Shown piece after piece: positions 26,614-33,274 of a stretch of 37,995 nt of DNA. Both the position numbers and the translations under genes were made by a program. The notes below the pieces were generated by a model. That model saw only the letters and a program-made list of their open reading frames with translations, was not told where the DNA came from and made no database searches. Numbering within the stretch: the stretch's first letter is position 1; the number at the start of each line of letters is the position of its first letter. Origin of the DNA: Candidatus Altimarinota bacterium (GTDB lineage: Bacteria > Patescibacteriota > Gracilibacteria > JANQMV01); the NCBI GenBank assembly GCA_028279865.1, contig JANQMV010000055.1, forward strand, positions 1 to 37,995, read 5' to 3'.

Positions 26614-29307
26614 TTAAAGTTCTTTTCTCAACTTCTGCATCAATCCCTTCCCCACAACTCCAATTAATTCCCCGTCTCCTGCATTTTTAACTCCTTCCAC
26701 AGAACCAAAGCGCTGTAAAAGTTTTTGTTTCATTTTCGGACCTAGCCCCACAATTTCATCCAGTTTTGAATGCACCATTCTCTTACTTCTCAACTCTCGA
26801 TTAAATGTCACAGCAAAGCGATGAGACTCATCACGAATACGTTGAATTAAAAAAGAAACTTCCGAATTTGCCTCAACCGGAATCGGATCTTTTTGATCAG
26901 ACGTAAAAATTTCTTCTTCCTTCTTCGCCAAACTGATTAAAGGAACTTTTAGCTTAAATTCGTCCAAAGCTTTTTGAGCCATCCCAAGTTGCCCTTTTCC
27001 TCCGTCAATTACAATTAAATCAGGCTTTGAAGCAAACGATTTATCAATATGTTCTTGCCGAGATTTGATGTAGGCAAAATATTTAGAATCCGGTTTCTGA
27101 CAATATTCACAAGTTTTGACATGATCTTTAAGCTCTTTTGGTAAATCATAAATTTCCTGAAAGCCTACTTTAAAAAGCAAAGGAGCCTTATCAGAAGAAG
27201 TCACGGCATAAACTTTGGATAATTTAGAACGCCTGATTAATTCAGTACACAGAAGCGTTGCAAAACCTTTACTTCTCTCTTTTTTGTGTACCCACAGTGT
27301 TCCTAATGCTTTCACTTTTTCCGAATAAGTTTTAATCCGAACAAAACCAACAACTTCCTTAGGTTGTTGCTGGTTCAATGTCTCTGACTTGAACCTTAAA
27401 CTCTCCTGAGTTGTATCCGCTTGGTTTGTGGTCAATGAATTAATAGGCATATCTTGAGGTTTTGAACCCCCTGTATCCTTGCAGGACACTGCCCCCTTGC
27501 TAAGGGGGTCTTTTTTAAACGCAGTTTTTTCAATTCTTTCAGCTTGAGGCTTGCAGCTTAAGGCTTGCTTCTCCAAAATCAAAAAATCTTTAACCTCCAA
27601 ATCTTCATCATCTAATTTTTCCTTTTTAACAATTTTTTCAACAAATTCTAAATCCGCTTTCTTCCCTTTACGCAATTTATAATCATCACCCAAAAGCAAC
27701 TTTTTATCATCAAAAGCAATATATTTCAATCTACGCTCCAAAACTTCCTGCATTGCCTTAAAATCATCAATTTCCCCTTCCTCCAAAGAGCGTAGCTTAA
27801 AATGGCGGTAATCAGAATTTTTCGGTTTGCCGTTATGGAAAACTACCATTGACCCAACCGTATCTGTCCCTCCCAAATGAGAAATATCATAACATTCCAT
27901 TCTTCTGATTTTCTTCTCCACACTAAGCACATCCGAAAGCTCATCCAAAAGTTTTTCATAATCAATCGTACGTTCCTCCATCCATTTCAGACGATTGGCT
28001 TTTGCATAAGACATTGAATTCTTTTCCGCCAAAGCAATTAACGCATTTTTCTTACCCTTTTGTGGTACAAGCAATTTGACGTTTCTACCTGCTAATTCTG
28101 AAAGAAATTGCTTAAATGCCCTTAATGCTCCCCGCCTTTCCAAGGAGGGGTTGGGGGAGGTATTAACTGCTGGTTCAATGTCTCTGACTTGAACCTTATT
28201 GTTTTTTCTGTTGCTCTCCTGTGCAACATCCGCTTGGTTACTTTGAACTTTCAACTTTGAACTTTCAACTTCAGCGCTGACAACACCCCCCTGCCCCCTC
28301 AAGGGGGTTTCTTTACCAAGCGGAATCGGCAACAAAATCTCCTTTGGAATATCCGTTGCAGCAGCATAGTATTGCTCTAAAAAAGCTTCTAAAATTTGAG
28401 CTTCACCTTCCTGATCAAGCGACTCCCCCTCTACAATAAATTTTTCTTGTCCGATCATTTTTCCATCACGAATCTGTAATAATGTAAAAAATGTCTTGCC
28501 TAAATCCTGCACAAAACCAAACACATCCCGTTCTTCAAAATTGGCTTCGGAAATGTATTGCTTGTCCGTGATATTTTGTACTGCAAAAAGGTTATCACGA
28601 AGTTTTCCGGCTCTTTCAAATTTACGCTGAGCAGCAGCTTCTTGCATTTCGACTTTAATCTGCTTCTCAATCTCAGCAGTTTGTCCTTTCAGAAATAAAA
28701 CAATTTTATCAATAATTTTACGGTATTCTTCCTGACTGACTTTTCCAATACAAGGTCCCAGGCACTTTTTGATATGATACTGCAAACAAGGCAAATTACG
28801 CGCTACGCCTTTAACCACAACTGAACCTTCTACATCCCGAATATCATAATTACAATCACGAAACGGAAAAATCTTGGTAAGTAGCTTCAGAGTTTTATCT
28901 ACACTGGATTTACTTGTTTTCGGTCCAAAATACTTCGCTCCGTCTTTTTCCATCTTGCGAACGACCATCACTCGTGGATAATCTTCGTTTAAAGTCACTT
29001 TGATATAAACAAAATTCTTATCATCCTTCATTAAAATATTGTATTTGGGTCTTAACTCTTTGATAAAATTTGTTTCCAGAATAATTGCTTCTTGCTCCGT
29101 ATTAGTTTCAATCCACTCAAAATCCGCAGTATTTTCAACTAATTTCTGATTTTTAGGACCGTGATTGGCAGATTTTTGAAAATAATTTTTAACTCGACTT
29201 TTCAAATTTTTTGCTTTACCGACATAAAGCACCTTTCCTTTTTTATCCAGAAATTTATAAATCCCCGGGGAAGTCGTCAGGTTTTTGAGCTTGTCTTTAA
29301 TACTCAT
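26614..29307 (-). CDS. uvrC: Excinuclease ABC subunit C with embedded GNAT domain and repeat-derived inserts
   Basis: UvrC makes both incisions in nucleotide excision repair. Seen in order: GIY-YIG nuclease (about 10-90, GIYKFLDKKGKVLYVGKAKN), Cys-rich segment (DCNYD..CLQYHIKKCLGPC), UVR helix pair (about 205-240), the RNase H-like nuclease (ECYDISHLGGTDTVGSMVVF, VIDGGKGQLGMAQKAL) and the C-terminal (HhH)2 (VGLGPKMKQKLLQRFGS). The 897 residues exceed the usual 600. The extra is a GNAT domain (about 541-735) inside the nuclease domain and two low-complexity inserts, about 333-396 and 581-650, encoded by palindromic repeats. Frame is intact, with no TGA. Whether the inserts are kept at RNA or protein level is unknown. 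Confidence 0.95.
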   Translation of the reverse strand: MSIKDKLKNLTTSPGIYKFLDKKGKVLYVGKAKNLKSRVKNYFQKSANHGPKNQKLVENTADFEWIETNTEQEAIILETNFIKELRPKYNILMKDDKNFVYIKVTLNEDYPRVMVVRKMEKDGAKYFGPKTSKSSVDKTLKLLTKIFPFRDCNYDIRDVEGSVVVKGVARNLPCLQYHIKKCLGPCIGKVSQEEYRKIIDKIVLFLKGQTAEIEKQIKVEMQEAAAQRKFERAGKLRDNLFAVQNITDKQYISEANFEERDVFGFVQDLGKTFFTLLQIRDGKMIGQEKFIVEGESLDQEGEAQILEAFLEQYYAAATDIPKEILLPIPLGKETPLRGQGGVVSAEVESSKLKVQSNQADVAQESNRKNNKVQVRDIEPAVNTSPNPSLERRGALRAFKQFLSELAGRNVKLLVPQKGKKNALIALAEKNSMSYAKANRLKWMEERTIDYEKLLDELSDVLSVEKKIRRMECYDISHLGGTDTVGSMVVFHNGKPKNSDYRHFKLRSLEEGEIDDFKAMQEVLERRLKYIAFDDKKLLLGDDYKLRKGKKADLEFVEKIVKKEKLDDEDLEVKDFLILEKQALSCKPQAERIEKTAFKKDPLSKGAVSCKDTGGSKPQDMPINSLTTNQADTTQESLRFKSETLNQQQPKEVVGFVRIKTYSEKVKALGTLWVHKKERSKGFATLLCTELIRRSKLSKVYAVTSSDKAPLLFKVGFQEIYDLPKELKDHVKTCEYCQKPDSKYFAYIKSRQEHIDKSFASKPDLIVIDGGKGQLGMAQKALDEFKLKVPLISLAKKEEEIFTSDQKDPIPVEANSEVSFLIQRIRDESHRFAVTFNRELRSKRMVHSKLDEIVGLGPKMKQKLLQRFGSVEGVKNAGDGELIGVVGKGLMQKLRKEL
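27103..27687 (-). other. GNAT acetyltransferase domain inside uvrC
   Basis: Residues about 541-735 of UvrC read as a GNAT fold: N-terminal DDYKLRKGKKADLEFVEKIV, a second-helix stretch ending FLILEK, then after the repeat insert VVGFVRIKTYSEKVKALGTLWVHKKERSKGFATLL (strand 4, then the acetyl-CoA loop) and the C-terminal APLLFKVGFQEIYDLPKELK with CEYC. The ending resembles N-acetylglutamate synthase-like GNATs. It is placed between RRLKYIAFDD and SRQEHIDKSF of UvrC. Confidence 0.75.
27358..27567 (-). repeat. Repeat-derived insert 2 in uvrC
   Basis: This in-frame block (residues about 581-650) falls in a surface loop between GNAT strands. It contains 31 bases (27368-27398) identical to 28168-28198 in insert 1, a palindrome GGTTCAA..TTGAACC, plus a C-rich inverted repeat around 27490-27512 (GCCCCCTTGCTAAGGGGG). 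Its codons give low-complexity polar residues. Confidence 0.8.
28120..28311 (-). repeat. Repeat-derived insert 1 in uvrC
   Basis: This in-frame block (residues about 333-396) lies before the nuclease core. It includes the 31-base identity with insert 2, a further shared piece (CTCTCCTG...ATCCGCTTGG), a tandem GAACTTTCAACTTT stretch and GC-rich arms (CTCCCCGCC...GGAGGGG). Its peptide has NTSPNPSLERRG, the translation of a common dispersed intergenic repeat. Confidence 0.8.
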
Positions 29308-29399
29308 TTTAAAATTCGCAACTTAAAATTTAAAATTCACCCTACCCCTCATTCTAATACCTTGTGAAATAAAATGCTAGTTATTACTGTTCGTTCTAA

Positions 29400-29429
29400 T
29401 GAAGGCGACATTTCACAATGTCGCCTTCA
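29400..29429. repeat. GAAGG-type hairpin between uvrC and the flavodoxin gene
   Basis: A 12-bp perfect stem (TGAAGGCGACAT) with a 6-base loop. Its core matches the hairpins at 9015 and 11390, but here it lies between divergent genes and lacks a U-tract, so a terminator role is doubtful. Confidence 0.65.
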
Positions 29430-29435
29430 TATTCC

Positions 29436-29589
29436 TGTCATTCCCGCGAAGGCGGGAATCTATCGAAGGCATTCATTTTCACAAAACTAAAGGATATAAT
29501 TTTGTTTTATGTCATTAAATGGAGTAGGGATCCCCGGATATTTTAACTTTTATATTCTTTACGCTAAGGATAAAATTCCGAGGATGACA
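29436..29589. repeat. MITE-like intergenic repeat, copy 5
   Basis: A 154-base unit with left end TGTCATTCCCGCGAAGGCGG and right end AAATTCCGAGGATGACA. Its first 34 bases equal those of the copy at 18351. The centre has GGATCCCCGGATATTTTAA and ACGCTAAGGATAAAATTCC. It lies in the 356-base gap between divergent uvrC and the flavodoxin gene, together with the hairpin at 29400. Confidence 0.8.
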
Positions 29590-29663
29590 GTCTGATAAAG
29601 AAGATGACAAATTGGAATTTCTTCTCTAAAATTCAGACAATAAAGTCCATTATTCAAAACAAC

Positions 29664-30121
29664 ATGAAAACACTCGTCGTCTACTATTCAAAAACCGGAA
29701 ATACAAAAAAATCGGAGAAATAATTGCAAAAAAATTAAACGCTGACCTTGATGTTATTCAGGATCACACAAACAGAAAAGGAATTATCGCCTGGATTCTG
29801 GCAGGACGTGATGGAATGAGACGCAAAACAACCCAAATTTCTTATAAAAAAGATCCTGCCAAATATGATTTGGTTGTGATTGGTACGCCTGTTTGGGGCT
29901 GGAATATTACGCCTCCGGTGAGGACTTATTTACAGGAAAATAAAGATAAATTCAAAAAAGTTGCTTTTTTCAAAACTTGTGGTGACAGCAAAAATAAAAC
30001 TTTCCCTGATATGGAAGCAGAAAGCCAATCTCCTTTAGCTACGCTTTGTGTTTTGGATAAAGAAGTTAAAACAAAAATTTCTCAAGAAAAAGTTGAGGAA
30101 TTTTGTGAGAAGTTCAAATAA
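29664..30121 (+). pseudogene. Flavodoxin-like protein, frame broken at an A7 run
   Basis: The start MKTLVVYYSKTGNTKK is the FMN-binding P-loop of flavodoxins, but the frame hits TAA about 19 codons in. The other frame, entered after the seven-A run at 29704-29710, continues IGEIIAKKLNADLDVIQDH and runs to TAA at 30121, with IGTPVWGWNITPPVRTYL typical of flavodoxin-like proteins. One more A at the run would give one open frame of about 152 residues. The run reads A-AAA-AAA, a -1 slippage heptamer, so it may still yield full-length protein; deletion or a sequencing error is equally possible. Confidence 0.75.
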
Positions 30122-30124
30122 AGT

Positions 30125-30631
30125 TTATCTATGCCTTCGCTTTTCTCTTTTACGCCTTCCATTACGATTTTTTTGCGCTTTAACTTTAGATTGCTTAAAT
30201 CTGTCATCAAATTCCATTTCTTGTTCCAAAGCTTCAACATGAACAGCTTTTTGACCATTAAGCGACACTGGATCAAACTCATCAACAGAAACACCTAGGC
30301 TTTCAACAAACTGGGGACAATCATCTCCGTAGTCAAAAAAGAACGTGCCTGTCTTCGGACTTCTATAAAATCTTTCTGACACTAAGCTTCTTGTTACTTG
30401 AATGCCTGCTTTTAAAGCACTTAAACTAACTTGATCTTCCCTACTATTTTGAGAGAAGTCATTTTCTAAAGTGCCTAAAATTGTCATTAAATCTCCAGAT
30501 TCAGATAAAATTATTCTCTCCTCTGGGTCTGGCTGATATGATAATTGCTCTACAGCTTCTTCTTCAACTTGATCCGCATCAAAGCATCTACCTTTTTCAT
30601 TGGCAATAAATTCTGCATCAACTCGTCTCAT
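30125..30631 (-). CDS. Hypothetical protein with basic C-terminal tail
   Basis: A 168-residue product without a family I know. The first 70 residues are acidic (EEEAVEQLSYQPDPEERI), the middle has a short aromatic patch (GTFFFDYGDDCPQFVES), and the last 30 are strongly basic (RFKQSKVKAQKNRNGRRK), suggesting nucleic acid or ribosome contact. It is convergent with the flavodoxin gene (3 bases apart). A well-formed promoter lies upstream, and the stop is TAA. Confidence 0.6.
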   Translation of the reverse strand: MRRVDAEFIANEKGRCFDADQVEEEAVEQLSYQPDPEERIILSESGDLMTILGTLENDFSQNSREDQVSLSALKAGIQVTRSLVSERFYRSPKTGTFFFDYGDDCPQFVESLGVSVDEFDPVSLNGQKAVHVEALEQEMEFDDRFKQSKVKAQKNRNGRRKREKRRHR

Positions 30632-30670
30632 AGATATTAAAAGTTAAAAAATAATTAAAATTTATATCTC

Positions 30671-30698
30671 ACTATAGTATAAAAAATACATGTGTCAA
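30671..30698 (-). promoter_or_regulatory. Promoter for the 168-residue hypothetical gene
   Basis: On the minus strand TTGACA (30698-30693), a 16-base spacer and TATAGT (30676-30671). The start codon at 30631 is about 40 bases beyond. Confidence 0.65.
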
Positions 30699-30759
30699 TA
30701 TCTTCTTTACTTTTTAAAACAACTTGCTATATTAAACTGCACAATTTTTTAAATTAAGA

Positions 30760-32517
30760 ATGACAAAAGAGAAAAAAAGCATATTCAAACACTATTTACC
30801 TGAAATCAAAAAATACAAAGGCTGGCTAATCGCCATGATTATCGGAATGCTTGTCGTCATTGCGGTGGATTTAAGCATCCCTTTTTTAATCCGCGATTTA
30901 GTCAATCTCTTCTCCACACCCGCAAACGAAAACTACGAAACCGCCCAAAGCATCGTTTGGAAAATTGCCGGATTGTTCTTTGTCATCTGGATCGCCTGGT
31001 GCGTAAATGAATACTCCATCACACGCTTTGAACTCAAAGGGATGCGTGATATCAACGAACGCTGCTTCAAAATGATGCAAAAGCATTCCTTTCGCTTTTT
31101 CACAGACAACTTCACCGGATCATTAGTCAAAAAAGTTTCCCGTTTCGTCTACGCCTTTGAAACTTTAACCGACATTTTTTACTTCAACTTCCTCTATCAG
31201 ACGATTTACCTCACCAGCGTTTTCATCATCTTTTTACGCGAAAAAACTTTCTTGGGCATCATCTTTCTGATCTGGAGCATTCTTTTCCTCGTGGGGAATT
31301 ATTACTTTGCCATCTGGAAAATGAAATATGACAAAAAAGCAGCTGAAGCTGATTCTAAGCTCAGTGCTACTTTGGCGGATTCTTTTAGCAATTATTCAAC
31401 CGTCAAATTTTTCGCCCAAGAAAAGCAAGAAGCAAAGCTCTTTCAAAAAGTCTCTAAAAACTGGTTTGCAAAAAACATCTTTAGCTGGGACTTGGCGAAT
31501 CATATCAACCTAGTGCAAGCTTTTCTTATAATCGGACTGGAAATCATAGTTTACTACTTCGCGTTACAATGGTGGAAAGAAGGTAATTTTCAAGTGGGAG
31601 ATTTCGTCTTTATCCAAACATATTTACTCGGGGCTTTCCATCGTCTCTGGGATTTTGGCAGAAATATCCGGGATTTTTTCAGGAAGCTAGCAGATGCACA
31701 GGAAATGGCGAATATTTTTGAAAAGGAAATTGAAGTCAAAGACGCTCCAAATGCGAAAATTTTGCGTGTAAGACAAGGAGAGATTGAATTTAAGGATGTA
31801 AACTTTGCGTATGAAGATGATTCTGTAAAAGCGTTTAAAAAGTTTAACCTAAAAATTAGTGCCGGTGAAAAAATAGCTATCGTCGGACATTCGGGAGGCG
31901 GAAAGTCAACTTTTGTAAAATTACTTTTCAAGCTTTATAACATCCAATCAGGAGAGATTTTAATTGACGGACAAAATGTCGCGGAAGTAACTCAAGAGTC
32001 TTTACGCAAAAATATTTCTCTCGTACCTCAGGATCCGAATCTTTTTCACAGAAGCATTGCCGAAAACATTGCTTACGGAAAAACGCACGCCAAGCAAAAA
32101 GAAATTGTCAAAGCAGCCAAACTCGCTCAAGCGGATAAATTTATTAACAAACTGCCAAATGGTTACAAGACTTTGGTCGGTGAACGTGGTGTCAAACTCT
32201 CCGGAGGAGAAAAACAAAGAATTGCGATTGCCCGTGTGATTTTAGAAAATGCTAAAATTCTGGTTTTGGATGAAGCGACCAGTTCACTTGATTCGGTTGC
32301 GGAAAAAGAAATTCAAACCGCAATCGAAAACGTCATGGATGACAAAACCGTAATCGTCATCGCTCACCGTCTCTCTACAATTAAGAAAGTCGATCGCGTG
32401 ATTGTCCTTGATGAAGGAAAAGTCCTGGAAACAGGCAGCCACCACCAGCTCATCCGCAAAAAAGGAAAGTACGCCGAGCTGTGGTCTCATCAGGTTGGAG
32501 GATTCTTGGCGGAGTAA
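30760..32517 (+). CDS. ABC exporter, fused membrane and ATPase domains
   Basis: A 585-residue half-transporter that would dimerise. The first 310 residues hold six membrane helices (first at about 21-45); the ATPase half has Walker A GHSGGGKST (376-384), Q-loop SLVPQDPN, signature LSGGEKQR, Walker B ILVLDEATSSLD and switch IAHRLST. Such type IV exporters move lipids, peptides or drugs outwards; the substrate is unknown. Its start lies 37 bases after an A/T-rich promoter-like region. A strong terminator follows. Confidence 0.94.
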   Translation: MTKEKKSIFKHYLPEIKKYKGWLIAMIIGMLVVIAVDLSIPFLIRDLVNLFSTPANENYETAQSIVWKIAGLFFVIWIAWCVNEYSITRFELKGMRDINERCFKMMQKHSFRFFTDNFTGSLVKKVSRFVYAFETLTDIFYFNFLYQTIYLTSVFIIFLREKTFLGIIFLIWSILFLVGNYYFAIWKMKYDKKAAEADSKLSATLADSFSNYSTVKFFAQEKQEAKLFQKVSKNWFAKNIFSWDLANHINLVQAFLIIGLEIIVYYFALQWWKEGNFQVGDFVFIQTYLLGAFHRLWDFGRNIRDFFRKLADAQEMANIFEKEIEVKDAPNAKILRVRQGEIEFKDVNFAYEDDSVKAFKKFNLKISAGEKIAIVGHSGGGKSTFVKLLFKLYNIQSGEILIDGQNVAEVTQESLRKNISLVPQDPNLFHRSIAENIAYGKTHAKQKEIVKAAKLAQADKFINKLPNGYKTLVGERGVKLSGGEKQRIAIARVILENAKILVLDEATSSLDSVAEKEIQTAIENVMDDKTVIVIAHRLSTIKKVDRVIVLDEGKVLETGSHHQLIRKKGKYAELWSHQVGGFLAE

Positions 32518-32525
32518 ACCCCCTT

Positions 32526-32566
32526 AGAGCTGACAGGTTTTAAAAACCTGTCAGCTCTTTTTTTTT
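32526..32566 (+). terminator. Intrinsic terminator after the ABC exporter
   Basis: A long stem (arms AGAGCTGACAGGTTTT and AAACCTGTCAGCTCT, 32526-32558) is followed by nine T residues. It starts 9 bases after the exporter stop. Confidence 0.92.
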
Positions 32567-32779
32567 GTCATCCTCGGAATTTTATCCTTGGTGTTAAAAG
32601 TATAAAAATAAAATATCCGGGGATCTCTACTATTTGAAATGACATAAAACGAAATTAGATTCTTGATGTTTTTGGTAAATTATTCCTCCGACAGATTCCA
32701 GATATTTTTTCTAATTCCAGAGTTATAAATTTAAATGGATAGAATTAGAATAAACCTACACGGAAAGTTCTGGAATGAC
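32566..32779. repeat. MITE-like intergenic repeat, copy 6 and adjoining fragment
   Basis: TGTCATCCTCGGAATTTTATCC at 32566 opens an element whose first inverted end is ATGACA at 32639-32644. A second fragment (GATTCCAGATATTTTTTC... to TTCTGGAATGACG at 32779) extends it. It is the left part of the 757-base gap between the ABC exporter and argG; the rest holds the argG promoter, leader and attenuator (32801-32989), an inverted repeat (32994-33076), and about 200 bases of A/T-rich sequence with nothing I can name. Confidence 0.65.
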
Positions 32780-32800
32780 GAGGATAACCTTAAAAAAAAT

Positions 32801-32828
32801 TTGACAAATCAAAATTCCACGCTAAACT
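32801..32828 (+). promoter_or_regulatory. Promoter for the argG leader
   Basis: TTGACA (32801-32806), a 16-base spacer and TAAACT (32823-32828). The mRNA would begin about 15 bases before the leader ATG at 32851. Confidence 0.65.
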
Positions 32829-32850
32829 TAGCTTACAATTTTCAACTGAC

Positions 32851-32934
32851 ATGCAAATTAATTTAACTCAAATCAGCGTAGCTAACCGTCGCACTCGCCG
32901 TAGTCATACTTCGGTCGAGTTTGTTGTGAATTAA
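32851..32934 (+). CDS. Arg-rich leader peptide of argG
   Basis: A 27-codon ORF, too short for ordinary gene calling. Its start is MQINLTQISVANRRTRRSH; four of five consecutive codons (32887-32901) are Arg (CGT CGC ACT CGC CGT). It begins about 15 bases after the predicted transcript start and ends 28 bases before a terminator hairpin. The Arg run lies in segment 1 of the attenuator, so a ribosome starved of charged tRNA-Arg would stall there. The call rests on layout, not on conservation. Confidence 0.8.
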   Translation: MQINLTQISVANRRTRRSHTSVEFVVN

Positions 32935-32989
32935 TTTAAACCCAAATATCAAACAACTTCCTACGACCGAACAAGGTCGTATTTTTTTT
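32893..32989 (+). promoter_or_regulatory. Arginine attenuator before argG
   Basis: Three exclusive pairings are visible. 1:2, ACTCGCCG (32893-32900) with CGGTCGAGT (32912-32920), one bulged base. 2:3, TTCGGTCG (32910-32917) with CGACCGAA (32964-32971), 8 bp. 3:4, TACGACC (32962-32968) with GGTCGTA (32975-32981), then eight T. Stalling at the Arg codons blocks 1:2 and frees 2 to pair with 3, so no terminator forms. Confidence 0.8.
32962..32989 (+). terminator. Intrinsic terminator of the argG attenuator
   Basis: Stem TACGACC/GGTCGTA with loop GAACAA, followed by a run of eight T. It is about 285 bases before argG. Confidence 0.85.
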
Positions 32990-32993
32990 GTTT

Positions 32994-33076
32994 AGAGATG
33001 CCATCTTTATCTAAAAAATAACAACAATCTCAAAATTTTACTTATTCTTTCAAAAAAACAAAAAAGATGGCATCTC
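32994..33076. repeat. 15-bp inverted repeat with 53-base loop
   Basis: AGAGATGCCATCTTT (32994-33008) and its exact reverse complement (33062-33076) flank an A/T-rich loop, just after the attenuator and before argG. Role unknown. Confidence 0.7.
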
Positions 33077-33274
33077 TGCCCTACGCAAGCTCCCCTCAGG
33101 ATGACAAAGGAACTTACTAACTCTTAACTAATTTACAAATGTTCTACCCTCAAAAAATCAACCGCCAGACCCTCTACCGATATTCAAACAAACTAACAGC
33201 TAATAGCTAAAATCTTCTCAGCTATTCAAAACCTAGCCAAAACAATACTTTATTATCTATTAACCCAAAAAAAC

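Noticed and set aside
7452-29469. CRISPR-like direct repeats (TGTCATTCCCGCG words)
   Set aside because: Copies are scattered singly through gaps, not spaced regularly, and no cas genes are present.
33139-33210. A 23-codon ORF before argG with two Arg codons, a possible further leader
   Set aside because: Arg content is low and only a weak stem (AATAGCT/AGCTATT) without a T-run follows.
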